Below are positions 34,507 through 46,252 of a stretch of 64,000 nucleotides of DNA, one piece after another. Below the pieces are notes generated by a model that saw only the letters and a list, made by a program, of their open reading frames with translations, was not told the origin of the DNA and ran no database searches. The stretch lies in contig NC_080573.1 in NCBI RefSeq assembly GCF_029962835.1, positions 36,635,001 through 36,699,000 of the forward strand, written 5' to 3'. The translations under genes and the position numbers were made by a program. The DNA is from Magnolia sinica. Its lineage: Eukaryota; Streptophyta; Magnoliopsida; Magnoliales; Magnoliaceae. Within the stretch, counting starts at the first letter, position 1. Each line of letters opens with the position of its first letter.

Positions 34507-35877
34507 TTAAATGTGAGCTGTAACCTCAAAAGATCTCGGTGCCAAGTCAGCCCCAGGCACTTCAGCTGTAAGCACGTGAACTTGAGCCTGCTGTGGGCGA
34601 TTCGGCGGTGGAACCATGGGCTGCTGAGGTAGCCTAAAGCGAGGCACAGAAGGTCTGAAGGATGGGTGAGCTAGCATTGAACGAAGGGGTGGAGGTGATA
34701 TGACCTGAGGCATCGGACGGTTGATCCTCTGCGATGGAGTAAATCCACTGTCCCGCATTCGCATAAAGCAATAACGATCCGAATGCCCAATTTTCCCACA
34801 GTATGAACAACGCAAGTCAGAACGCATCGGCTAAGCGGGCGGCGCTGTACGTCTCGGAGGAGAATCTGCCCGTGGCCTCTTGCCAAGAAATGGTGTACTC
34901 GAAAAGTCAGGTTGCGGTCTGGGAACTATAGGCGCTCGCATACGAGACGACCTGTCCCCGTCCTGCTCAGCTCGGAGGGACATGCTCACTAACTCAGCAT
35001 AAGAAGATATGCTAGCACAGCACATCTTTGATCGAATCTTAGACCTCAACCCCTCAGAAAAACGTCGCATCCGCATCGGCTGATCACCTAGGAGCAATGG
35101 AGCATATCTACCCAGCTCAGTAAATCGGTTCTCATACTCAGTCACCGACATCCCTCCCTGACGGAGGCGAAGGAACTCACTCTCCTTCTCGTGTCGGTAC
35201 GTAACTGAAAAATACTTCTCGTGGAAGTGTGCCTCAAACGCCTGCCACGTCCACTCAAAACCCTCCGCAACTGTGCGGAGAACACTGTCCCACCATAAAC
35301 TGGCCTCCTTCTCAAACATAAAGGAGGCAAGCTCGACTTGCTCAGCCTCAGAACAGTGAAGCGGCCTCAGTATCTTAGAGATGCGATCGATCCAGTACTC
35401 GGCCTCCTCGGGTCTATGAGAACCCACAAATGTGAGAGGTCGTAAGCGTTGGAATCACTCAAATGTACCGCTAATACTAGTATTCCCAGATGGGTGCATA
35501 GGTGAAGCAGGTGGAGTCGCCCCCATCGATTGAGCAAAGATGCTAGCCATGGAAGACAAAAACTGCTGCTGCTGCTGCTACATCAACAGCATCATCTGCT
35601 CAAACGTATCAGGAGGCGGAGTGGATGAAGATGCATAAGGCGTCGATGCAGATGCACTGTTCGGCTCAGGAACCGAAGGCGTGACTGGTGTAGCAATGGG
35701 TGGTATCAAAGGAGGCGGCCCAGCAGCGGGGCCAGTAGCTGGCTGAGAGTTCGGCCCAACTCTAAAATGAGACGGGCCTGACTGTGGATCCATCTGGCTA
35801 TCGCCTAGGGGAGAAACCCTGACAAGCGACTCGCCCAAAGAGAGACGGGCCGAAGTCTTCGAACCCTTAGGAGGCAT
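34507..35877 (-). pseudogene. gag: Chromovirus gag with zinc knuckle (degenerate)
   Basis: It starts MPPKGSKTSARLS at 35877 and is Pro-rich at first. It continues with the retrotransposon gag core (EEAEYWIDRISKILRPL, ASLWWDSVLRT, YFSVTYRHEKESEFL) and ends with a CCHC zinc knuckle CSYCGKIGHSDRYC. Stops at 35578 (in a poly-Gln tract where CAG became TAG), 35455, 34831 and 34507 break it, all in one frame. It would package element RNA into virus-like particles. Confidence 0.92.
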
Positions 35878-36199
35878 ATCTTACATTCAACAGAGGATGC
35901 AACCTGTGAGATTCAACATCCACATAATCCACCCACATAGTATTTACATCACAACAATTGGAAAACAACATGCATTTCATTTAACAAAATTGTCGCAATA
36001 CAAGAAGTGCAGCATTACATGGATCACGACAGAGAAAGCATATGAGCTCATACAACTTAAGCTTCAAACCACAAAATAACTTCTCAACTACTACGCCTCT
36101 AATGGCTACACACAATAACAAACAACAAAACAGAGCAAAAGACGACTACATCTGCAACTACTCATTAGAATCAGGAGATGGAGGAGGGGTACCCTTATC
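35878..36199 (-). other. Untranslated spacer between extra gene and gag
   Basis: About 320 bp of AT-rich sequence inside the chromovirus between the end of the extra reading frame and the gag start. I see no motif. Confidence 0.4.
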
Positions 36200-37407
36200 T
36201 TATAGGCAACACAGGATAGACTTCAGCGTTCGAGACATATTCTTAAACTTATGTTTCATGAGGCCTCGAAGATCCATAATATCCTGGCGTAGGACAGCTT
36301 GACCTTCCTCAAGCTGAGCTATACGGGCATCTCTGGCGGCTTGATCTGTGCCCTGCTCCGGTACCACAGGAGGAGAACTCTCACTCGTGTCCTGGGCCTC
36401 CACTTCTTCCTCATCCTGCTCTTCTTCTTCTTCTTCTTCTTCTATCTCAGCTCCACCTTCGCCATTACTCTCTTCTTCATCGCTCTCAGTCTCATCCTCA
36501 CTTTCTTCAAGTGAGGCTTGTCATCGATGAGGCCCAATGTCCATCTGATTAAGGGTCGTCTCATTAATGTAACGAACAGGTACCAGCTTTTCTGCTCCAA
36601 GCCTGTAGCCAAACTCATGTGCAAGCTTACAGATAAGTCGGCCAAATGGGAGCGATTCAGTCCTCCTATTCGAACGAGCGATAAGGATAATTTGACACAA
36701 GATGTACGTTGGCATACAAAGCTTCTCTCCTTACCCCACCTGATACAGAAAATCTACCATCAGGCGTGTACACTTGCTGCGGTTGCTCCACCTTGGATAA
36801 ACATTGAATATGCATATATGGTGAAGCAAGCGGAAGTCGTCCGTAATGTTGGTAGCTAAAAGGCTTTTGTTAGGCTGCCATTCGATCAGACGACCACACA
36901 AGAACTGCGTGCGGCGATCCCTCTCACACGCACTACTCAGATTCTTCTCACTAGCATGAACCTCGCCAAGCGGCACGTTCAGAAGTCGGGATATCAAAGC
37001 GACGTTGATCGTGGCCTCCCGATCTCTTTCACAAGGGATCTTGAACTGCAAAGGCTTCAGCGAAGGTTCCCGAATGTAGGCATAGAAAGCTTGGACAGTA
37101 CCCACATTGGCGCGGTATTCACCCTCGAACAGGGACACCAACCGGCCCCTTCCAGGCGCTCCAATAAGAGAAATTCACCAAATACCCGCGGATCTACATG
37201 AGCTTCAAAAAGGACCCTACGGCCTTCATAAACCCCATGAGATAGCTCTGCCAATAAGGTTCTTCCAATGGGAGCTTGAGGATCGAGGTCCCGCTTTGTC
37301 TGAAACTCTCAAGTGGCGGTCGTGCTCGCGGTGGCACCTCTCGGCTTCCGTGCACGGGTTGGGCGGCTAAGCCCGGCTTCATCAACGGGCGCTCTCTTCT
37401 TCCCCAT
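36200..37407 (-). pseudogene. Extra retroelement gene (PF20167-like 'putative plant transposon protein')
   Basis: It lies between the PBS and gag, in the same orientation as gag. From MGKKRAPVDEAGLSRPTRAR it continues through DPRVFGEFLLLERLEGAGW, EYRANVGTVQAFYAYI, INVALISRLLNVPLGEV and MPTYILCQIILIARSNRR to an acidic EEEE-rich stretch and a predicted coiled-coil tail (RIAQLEEGQAVLRQDIMDL). This layout (conserved globular part, acidic linker, coiled coil) is what I know from the plant 'putative transposon protein' domain found beside Ty3 elements. Function unknown. It is broken by stops at 37309, 36731 and 36521 and one frameshift near 37140. Confidence 0.7.
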
Positions 37408-38270
37408 AAAAGAGAGAATGGAGGAAATGGAAAATATGACCGTAACAAGCTCGAATAGGGCCATGGAAAATGAGAGAAAAGAGGGAAATGGAAAGAATGA
37501 TGAGGCTTCCATGAATTTGAGACCCAAAGGAAGGATTTGAGTGCTCAAATGGAAAGAAAAGAGAGGGAAAACAGTAATGGAGATGGGTTTTGAGATGGGT
37601 AGGATGGGGATCCACGAAAATGGAAGAAGAAAGGGTTTGAGGAGGGATTTTTGTGGGGTTTTGAGAGAAATTTCAAGAAAAGGGAGGCTTGGAGGGTGAC
37701 TTTATGAAGGAATGAGGGTTTAGAAGGGGTTTTGATCATGCAACCCTGGATGATTGGGCCACACTAGACCCCACATGCGTCGGCCCGAGCCGGCCCGCTG
37801 GGCGGCAAGGGCTCGCCGAACCGGCGAGGTCATCGCCGGTCTCTGGACAGTCCGACAATGACTCGCCATTTGGGTGAGGTCCTCCGAGCCCCTAAGCTCA
37901 AAAATGATGTGGGTCCCCCCTGGGTCCCCCTAGAATTGCCCGATTGGGCCCTTAGTCCGATTCGACGCTAATCGGGCCACTAGGAATAGAATCTGATACA
38001 AATACACTATTACTGACTTTCTAATGGTTGGAAAGGGGTAATACACCGTCTAAACCCGACCATGGATGGTCTAGAAGAGATTTGGGGTCGCTGTGTGTGA
38101 TCAGGAGTGTGCATAGACTCAATCTTGGCGATCATTTTCAGTAACCTTTCGCCGATAAGAGCAACTGGAAACCTACACAGACTCTAGAATAAGCTCACAC
38201 CCTCCTACACTAAGGTGGCGATAGCGTGCGTTGTGTGACCATAACCCAGGTCCGGTTTAATCCAAATCAT

Positions 38271-38282
38271 GCTCTGATACCA
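38271..38282 (-). other. Primer binding site, initiator tRNA-Met
   Basis: On the minus strand TGGTATCAGAGC starts four bases after the end of the 5' LTR. It is the usual plant complement of the 3' end of initiator tRNA-Met, as expected for a Tekay/Del-type element. Confidence 0.9.
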
Positions 38283-38285
38283 ACT

Positions 38286-41200
38286 TGTAACGCCCTGAAA
38301 TTCGGGGGTCGAGCATAACTCAGCTCCCGAGTTTGAAAACCTCACTTATGCAACATATATAATGATGGATGTATGTTGTCTGTATGAGTACATAAAACAT
38401 GGAATAGATTAAGCCAAAATGCAAACATAATTCAGGAATAAGTGAAAGACGCAAGCGGAAGACTTAAATAAATATATGTGTACATGTGCAAGTCCCTATG
38501 ATATGTATGATCTACCAGGTCATAATTTCAAGTGTTGTTTTCAAAATATAAGTATCAAATTGGAATCATCTATTACAAAGAAAACCCAGAATCCCCGTAG
38601 ATCAGGACACGGCTCACATGAACCCGCCTGAGAACCGCATAAAAGAAAATGCGTCCTCGTCATCATCATACTCCTGCTCTGCCTCAGGGGTCGCGTCATC
38701 ATCTGCATCTAAGACAGAGTCTGGTTGGTATTGAAACACCATCTTAGAATGTGGGAGTGAGTGATCAACTCAGTGGAACTATACAGTAGAAGTTAACATG
38801 TTATCAAATCAATCATGCAGTAATGATATGGCAATACAATTAAACATGTCTTAATTTCTCTTGTTAATGCAAGGATCTATGAAGAAATGATGCATGCTCT
38901 CGCCTGCACTCTCTCAACGTTTTTATCTCACTGTACGCATGACAACCTCACGCAGTGCCAACGATGACAACGCACATGCAATGTGGTGCACGAACATGAT
39001 TACCAAGTTGTTATTAGTCCTTTTCATACAGCAGGGTTGGGAAGCTAAGGTACCTTCCTCATATTAATTCCCAAACAATGATCTATTCTAGGTTCATCAG
39101 TCCTAGACAATCTCATACGATCATATGGTTCTAGGTCGCTGCAAAGGGCTCGTCACCAATCAATGCATGCCTATCATACTTTAGTTACTACCCTAAGGCT
39201 CGTCGCCTCAACGCAGTATCAAAGTATGCTCGAGGTCACTATAAAGGGCTCATGACCAATCAATGTAGGCCGACAGCACGAATATAGTGTCCCATACCAC
39301 CATAATCGGCTCACGAGTCTGGTGTGCTCACTGGTCACTACGGGGAGGCTCGTCACCCCAGCGTAGGCCGACAGCTCGACCACGGTGTCCCATACCACCA
39401 TGTCCGGCTCATGAGTCTTAGCGGATCAAGGTACAATAGTTAACGGAATTGCATTGGTAAGTTTGGTACCCTAGATTCAAACAATAGCGTCCATACATGG
39501 TGTACATCCACTGGGACAATCGAGTTACTTGACGAACTCGACTAGCACGAGCGCACGTTGAGTTGAACAACATAGAGTGCGTAAACACCCCGTGTGGCCA
39601 AACCATTGCCGACAACCCTAATATGACTCAGGTTTGTCAAACACGTCCTACGTGGCGAAAACAACCTCGGCCACGAACTCAGGGTTTGTTACCGATTCCC
39701 TAGACTATTTCATAGTCCCAACCATCTTCAAGTATATCAGATATTTACACTAACAATTTAGAACAGTAATGGAGCAACAATTCTAATCATACAGTATGTG
39801 AGCATTTGATGAATATTAACTTAACATAGATTTACATATAAGTAGTACTTAAAGTTAAACAACAAAGAATATAAATTGCATGTAGGAAATCATACACACC
39901 AATAGGATAGTTGAGAATCTCTTCTCAACGCCCGTAAACAGAATAATATATTACACACTAGATCATTCAGATATTTCTACAAACACTTAGACTACATATT
40001 TCAACATACATGACGTATGTTGGTGATAACACACATTTGGACAATTCTTTTCGCCAAGGAGTTGTCACACATACAACTAGCACAAATACACGACAATTAA
40101 TCATGGCAAACACATGTTCGTATTTCATACGTATACGGTACTTTCTACCTATACATAGAATACACAAATCTCAATATATCTTATATATATCAGGAACTCA
40201 AAATAAACATCGCATTTAACATGTGAAATTATACCCACAACAATAATAAACCATTAACCGACATTGAAAGACTTAAAAACCATAACCTATACGAATATAG
40301 TCCGCACCTTAAACCAGAAAAAGCGCACAGATCTGATTCAGACGATAAGTCTTCGTCAACGGTGACTAGATAACCTAAGGCATGAATAAAATGAACTACA
40401 TCAACACTTAGACTATTTTAAGCTCTAAAATAGGTTAGGGTTTGATTGACTTACCCAAGAATGAACTTAGAATCTCCGGAATAACGATTCAGAAGTGATG
40501 GTTTAGGTATGCAGAATAACAAGGAAGAATCTCAAGATGATTCACCAACTTCTCTCTCACTTTCTCTCTCTTTCTTAGCTAGCGTTAGAAAATTCGTATG
40601 GAATTGAGAGTGAGGGCTTAAAGGTCTTTATATAGGCCTAAAATGGATGAAAATAGCCCCAGGGCCAAGGTATACTTAGGTTATAACCAAATCGGGATTA
40701 TTCCGATCCAACGGAGCACTTCTGGTAGTCCTTTCTCCACGTGCGGTCGGACTGAAGCTCACTGACCATGGATCTAGGTCAGGCTGAGTTTTTGTACCGA
40801 TCGGATTTACAGATCAGCCGTGGCGGACCAATCTCAATTCAACGGTCACCGAAACTCGATCAGGTCCACAAGCACTATGACATGCTTGGGCCATCTTCCC
40901 TGATCTGAGGGTGAATTTGGGTTAGAATCCAACGGTCAGAAAGCTTAGAATCGGCGCGCAAGAGACACGACTCAGATTTCATAAATATATATTTAATTTC
41001 TCCGCTTTCTCACACTTTGTACTCCGGACTCAAGCAAATTGACTCAGGACATCATCTGGACTTGATTTTTGAGGTAATGGTCAAGCCCAACAAAGAGATC
41101 ATAATTGTCTAAGATCATTGCTATTGGACTTTCGACGCGCGGTCCAGGTCCGATACAAAGTTTCCAAGTACTCCCGAGAGCATTTGGATTTAGCGTTGAA

Positions 41201-41385
41201 TCCTATATTTCAGGGTAATATAACGCTAGTGATTCTACAGGTTTTGAGTCCTGCAGATCAAATTTAAAGTGATTGGTGCTAATTTCACAAGCAATTGAGT
41301 TTAGCGCTAATTAACCCACACATAACTTCTAAGGAAATTTGAGGTAGTACTCGGGTCTTGGCATGAAATTTTCTGGGTCATTACA
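38286..41385 (-). repeat. 5' LTR of the chromovirus
   Basis: 3100 bp; the plus strand reads TGTAACGCCC...GGGTCATTACA. It carries internal ~120-bp subrepeats at about 39145-39420 (GGCCGACAGC...CCATACCACCAT units). Confidence 0.95.
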
Positions 41386-41756
41386 GCTTTCTATAAGCTT
41401 ATGCACGATAGATACATGCAGGTGATGTTAGGTTGCAGCAGTGTTGAACTTGGAGCGTGCAACGGTCTTCTGGAGCTTGACTTTCGATTTATATATTTCC
41501 CTTTCAGCATTGTACTCAAATGATTATATTAGTGGATATATGATGACGATGTTGCCTTTGTGAATTGGGTAATCTTGTGGTTATGCTTATTACGAGTTAA
41601 ATATACAAAAAAAAAAAATCTTCCTTGTAGGATTCCAGGATCGGAATCTAGCATATGGACGCTAGGAGCCGAGAATGGGGTACTACGGAGGCTGTCGGCA
41701 CCGGATTCAGTGGTCGGGATTCCTGTGAATCCGATTTTCGGGTTTAGGGCGTGACA

Positions 41757-42830
41757 GTTGGAGTAAATAATAATTACTTATTTCCATGTATTTACCAGGG
41801 AAATTAAAAATCAAACAGCCCCTAAGTGTTTGTGACCTTATTAACAGGTTGGATGGCAAATAAAGCCTATAATATTATTTATAAAAAATTTAATGGTAAG
41901 GATTGAGTCAGTTTTCCTATGGTATAGTCTGAATCAATTATACATATGAGATCATGCTCTAGAATAAACTTTTAAAATAGTTGAAGAATGTAAATTCAAG
42001 GCATGTACATCACTGTGAGCTTAGGATCCAAACAGGTTATCCCGTAATCGGCTCCCTTACTTGTTGTGGACAGTGATTAAAAATCTCTAGTGGTTGTTAC
42101 CTTTGTAGTAGGCCACATCTTGGTCATATTTTGTATATCCACTCTGCCCATCCGTTTTTACATCCTATTATGATAATACTTTCTCAAAATTTAACTACAC
42201 CAAAATAAATAGTAATAATAATGACGGAATGCCCACCACTAAAAACTTTTTAAGGCATAGTGGAAGCAGATATGTATTGTTTATTTGTCATCCACTCCAT
42301 TAGTATCATAACGTAATTTAAATATAAAATATTAACTTAATCTGAAACTTTGAGTAGCTTAAAAAATGGTTTTTAACTCTCATTCACCACTTTTTTCCAC
42401 TGACATTCACTTAAAATTTAGAATTTGGGATAACTAAATGACATGAGAAAAGGAATTGGCACATGGATATGAAACACATTCATCAAGGTAGGCCCCACAC
42501 GGTAACGTTAACACCCGGGTAACAGCTAATCCGCTACCCTTGCTGCGGCATCATAGCACACGTGCCAATATGTATGCGTGCTTAGGATCGGCGCCAATCA
42601 TCAGGCAAGCAGGACGGTGAGGGTCCTCTAAGATGAAATCCGGCGTGATCCACTTATCAGGTAAGCCACACATATATGTTGAAGGGTGACCTCGCGGTCA
42701 AGGGCCAACGCACGTTCGCTACAGGGGAAGAAAGTAGTGAAAGTACCATCGGTTGAGTTGATGCATGCGGACTCTATCACACGCAAGGGAGAGTGAGATT
42801 TTCTTTATAGCACACACGTTGAGACGCAGA
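41757..42830. other. Gene-free stretch with fold-back element
   Basis: It resumes the sequence interrupted at 12908. A fold-back-type element lies at about 42080-42500 (TATCCACTCTGCCCATCCG, GCCCACCACTAAAAACTTTTTAAGG, and inverted AATTTAGAATTTGGG...GAAACACATTCATCAAGG). No supported gene. Confidence 0.4.
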
Positions 42831-43099
42831 CCATTTATCAGATGGGGTCCACCGAAAACCTGTCGTGGAATAAAGATCTGGCTACTTCGCTTGTTCGGTG
42901 GCTCAAAAAAGGTAGAGTGAAAAACGCCATTGATGGCCCACGTTTGATTTTTATGATCACGGCATGCTTGCAGTCATCCCTGGATACATGGCCTGGATCT
43001 GGCACAGAGTTGTCATGTGAGCGTGTGATGGAGGGTTCATCCCTGTTATTCTCGTTCGTCGTGAGAGCCAACTATGTATTATATGTACAAATCCGCCGC

Positions 43100-43936
43100 A
43101 TGGTGTATTCCAAGATTTGAGAAGATTTATGGCCAAACAATAGCAATAACATATTAAACACCATCACATCATTGTCTAGATCAACGGATGAAGGAGGAAA
43201 AGTTGATGAGAAGTTACGGGATAGAGAGCAGAAAAAAGAAACAGACCAAGCTGATTAGTGGTGATCGGTCATGGCAACTATTTGAACATGAAAATAATCT
43301 AGATGTACAGTGCATAGCGCCAAATCAAGCTATAAATAGTAAAGGAATTCAACAAGAAAAATAATCTCATACAAACCCAATCAAACCAAACATTAACTTT
43401 CAATTACCATTTCAATTACTAGTCAATTTACATTTCATAATGTAATCATTTACTTTATTTGTCAAGCAAATTACATTTCTTAGTAAAATCATTTACTTTC
43501 AGCCTACTGCTTAGATTATGTAGTGTAATCCATAACGCTAATCAAGTAGCTAGTAATTTTAGCTGTAATTTGAGTCTATGCTCGCACGCTGGATTTAACT
43601 CTTCTCTTGGAAAGGTGTTTCACAACTATTCTTCAGGACCGACTGAAAGAATCTATTTCTCATTTCACTCTATATGTATTGAAAAGTCCTTTCGTATAAA
43701 AAGCAAAGGTGCAACCCATCATTAGAGGATGAACCCCACACTCCAAATATCACCTAATCCTGTTTACACATTGAGCGACTGGTTGAATAGGTGACTGATC
43801 TCATCAGATCTCGATCATACACTACGTGTCTGCTATCTTGGCACTTAGGGTCATAGCCATTTGGTTTGAATTGAGCCGCAATTTCAATTTTGACACCCTT
43901 GCAGACGTACAACTGAAAACAAAAGCAACAACAGTT
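43100..43936 (+). mobile_element. Probable 5' LTR end of a decayed Tat-like Ty3 element
   Basis: A TATA box (TATAAATAG, 43331-43339) is followed by a leader-like AT-rich stretch up to AAGCAACAACA, then TGGCACCCCCAGTGGGAC (43939-43956), which has the form of a plant Ty3 PBS. The gag-like frame starts just after, at 43979. The left LTR boundary is not visible to me. Confidence 0.45.
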
Positions 43937-43978
43937 TTTGGCACCCCCAGTGGGACTTATCTCTAATTTAGTGGCGTA

Positions 43979-45159
43979 ATGTTGCCAATTATGAATAGAA
44001 GAAGAGGCGCTCGCATTATTGGGATCAATCCCTCTACGCCAATCGCACCATCTCCAGTCGAGGATATGCTGGTTCCAACGACCATTGAGGCGTTAAATCT
44101 AAACAATAGTCCAACGCCTGGTACTAGGGATCAGGGAGGAGCATCAACATCTCGGATTGTTCTTCTAGATGAGATGGCTATTGTACTTCGAGATGTTCAA
44201 TTGATCATTTAACTTGTATAAGAATATGAAAGGGTTCACAGAGAATGTTTCGACAAGAAACGAAATGACGACTCTGCTAGGGATAATTATGTTACTCGAT
44301 ATTTACTTAGGAACAACTTAGAGAATTTCATCATAATTTGGAGTTATATAGACACCAAAATGACGACTCTCAATGGGAACATCTACCATTTTATCTCTAA
44401 AATAAAGTACATTTTTGTTTAAATACTAATCGATATCATTTTGTGTCTTCTAACAGAACTACAATACAATACATACGTTCAAGCTGCAACCAATTGCAAC
44501 TGTTACAAGCATCACGATCTTTTACTTTACGCCAACTGGATTTGTGATAGAATATGCCAACAATCAATCTCTGAGTCGTAAGAATCGACCCGCATTGGCT
44601 GGAAATGATAAGCTTCGAGTCATTACCGAAGTCATCACCATTTCGCCATTGGCATGAGAAAACAGTAATGAATCAATTGTCGTATCACACCGAAGATCGA
44701 GCATCCGAAATACCGCGACTGCCGGAGCATTCCATCACCATAAAAGATCAGAGGACCGGTGACAAGAAATGCGGCCAGAAAGAACCTTGCGCTAGCTCCT
44801 CCGGTATTGTACCTAGAAAAATCTCATTCCTCTCTGACATTGCGGGATTTCCTAACTCTACTTGCTACAAGTACCCAATGGACAAAAATGAAGAAAGGCG
44901 AATCACCTATGGAAAATCCACCAATTTTCACATCGCCTCAAAAGACACCTCCGCAAGTCACATCGCAATCAGAAGAATTCTACAAAAATATAGAAGAGAC
45001 TGACAAAACTCCTCTTTCATTAAGCCCTATAGTGTTAACGTATTCCTGTCCCACTCCAACAACTGCTCTGTCAAGGAGCGGAGAAGCTGTTGTATGTATG
45101 GCAGGAACGAGTCAAGGGCCACCACCGACTACTAATGATTGCATAGCTGAGATGACATA
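43979..45159 (+). pseudogene. 5' part of a decayed Ty3 gag region
   Basis: Short frames (43979-44212, 44605-45003 and 44759-45178) lie just behind the PBS-like sequence. The region is split from its continuation at 49323 by the insertion of giant LTR copy C (duplication ACATA). No clear domain is visible in this half. The call as gag leader rests on position and on the gag core beyond the insertion. Confidence 0.4.
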
Positions 45160-45947
45160 TGTAAGACCCGTGTCCTAGTCCGTACCGTTCTGTTAGCTTC
45201 TGCGGTCCTTCCAGTCGAATTCCGGCAACCTTCGCACCGTATCCGACGTTTGCGCCCGATCCTAAACCAGGTCCCGCATACCGAAGTCGGCTCGAAATGA
45301 AACCTGTACCTTGACGACCACACCGTCGTCGCAGTACCAACGCCGCAACTCGCGCACTGAACCGATGCCCAGGCCAGGAGATGTGGACCAACGTTCTTTC
45401 CGAAGGAAACGCCGTGCGTTGCAAATATCGAGGGAATCTTTACGATATGTCCCATCAATCAATCAATCAATCATTGTCAAGTACAACCATACCCTAAGTA
45501 CAACACCCATCCCTCCTTTTTTCATAAGTCAACTCTCTCTCTCCCCTCACCATTCCTCCTTTACCAACATTTCAACTCAACCCATACCTCTCCTTACATC
45601 CACCACATCACCCATCCCCTTTAATATATATTATTCTCTTTTTTCCCTCATTCTATCTCTACTCTTCCAAGCTCTATACGTCCAACCTTCCCAAGCAATT
45701 CCAAGAGCAACAAGTGTGGTCCATTTTCCCACCCCCTCATCTCTCATCCCCACCATAGAAACTCCATCATCTACCGTTAAAAGTCGAGCATAGGAGCTTA
45801 CAAGCCTAAGGGAGCAAGGAGGAGACCGATAGGTGGGTGATCTACCATTATTTTCAATTTCAAGGGCCACTTGTTGTGAGACCCACTTAATGTATGTGTT
45901 GTATCAATGAAGGGCCCATAGTGGCGGGGTCCCTCCTCCCTATCACC

Positions 45948-46025
<78 letters not shown>

Positions 46026-46038
46026 CTCTCTCTCTCTT
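45948..46038. repeat. (TA)n-(TC)n compound microsatellite
   Basis: About 36 TA units pass into about nine TC units. A second (AT)n run lies at 46159-46196. Confidence 0.95.
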
Positions 46039-46153
46039 TCTTTCCTCTCCCTAGAATGAAGTGGGCCCCACCAAATCATGTTAAATCCACTCCATTCATC
46101 AACGGTAAGGCCCACCACATTTTAGGCAAAATCCACCATCCGGTGGGAAGTCC

Positions 46154-46199
<46 letters not shown>

Positions 46200-46221
46200 A
46201 TATATTATATTTATATTATGC

Positions 46222-46252
<31 letters not shown>

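Larger units (their letters stand above)
27994..41385 (-). mobile_element. Full-length Tekay/Del-like Ty3/gypsy chromovirus (13,392 bp)
   Basis: Complete structure: perfect 5-bp target duplication GCTTT (27989-27993 and 41386-41390); LTRs at 27994-31145 and 38286-41385; PBS at 38271-38282; PPT at 31146-31161; and gag-PR-RT-RNase H-integrase-chromodomain on the minus strand. Integrase lies after RT (Ty3 order). The C-terminal block VHNVFHVSMLNKYIPDPSH followed by RILDRKEQILRSKVIPLVKV is the Tekay/Del-type chromodomain. The 5' LTR is on the right. The two LTRs differ at about 6 percent of the first ~245 positions I compared by hand, so the insertion is not recent. An extra gene lies between PBS and gag. 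All frames are interrupted, so the copy is dead. Confidence 0.95.
12909..41756 (+). mobile_element. Giant solo LTR (copy A, ~6.15 kb net) with three nested insertions
   Basis: Seen directly: it begins TGTAAGGCCCG, ends GGGCGTGACA, and is flanked by the perfect 5-bp duplication GTTGG (12904-12908 and 41757-41761). Its own sequence is in four pieces, 12909-14230, 17339-18000, 24188-27993 and 41386-41756. The gaps are three independent insertions, each with its own target duplication. The net length of about 6.15 kb matches copy B (6187 bp). TG...CA ends and a 5-bp duplication are the integration signature of LTR retrotransposons. The absence of a second LTR, PBS or gag-pol of its own means a solo LTR left by LTR-LTR recombination. 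Orientation is assigned by analogy with the chromovirus LTR, which also ends GGGCGTTACA in coding orientation. Confidence 0.85.
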
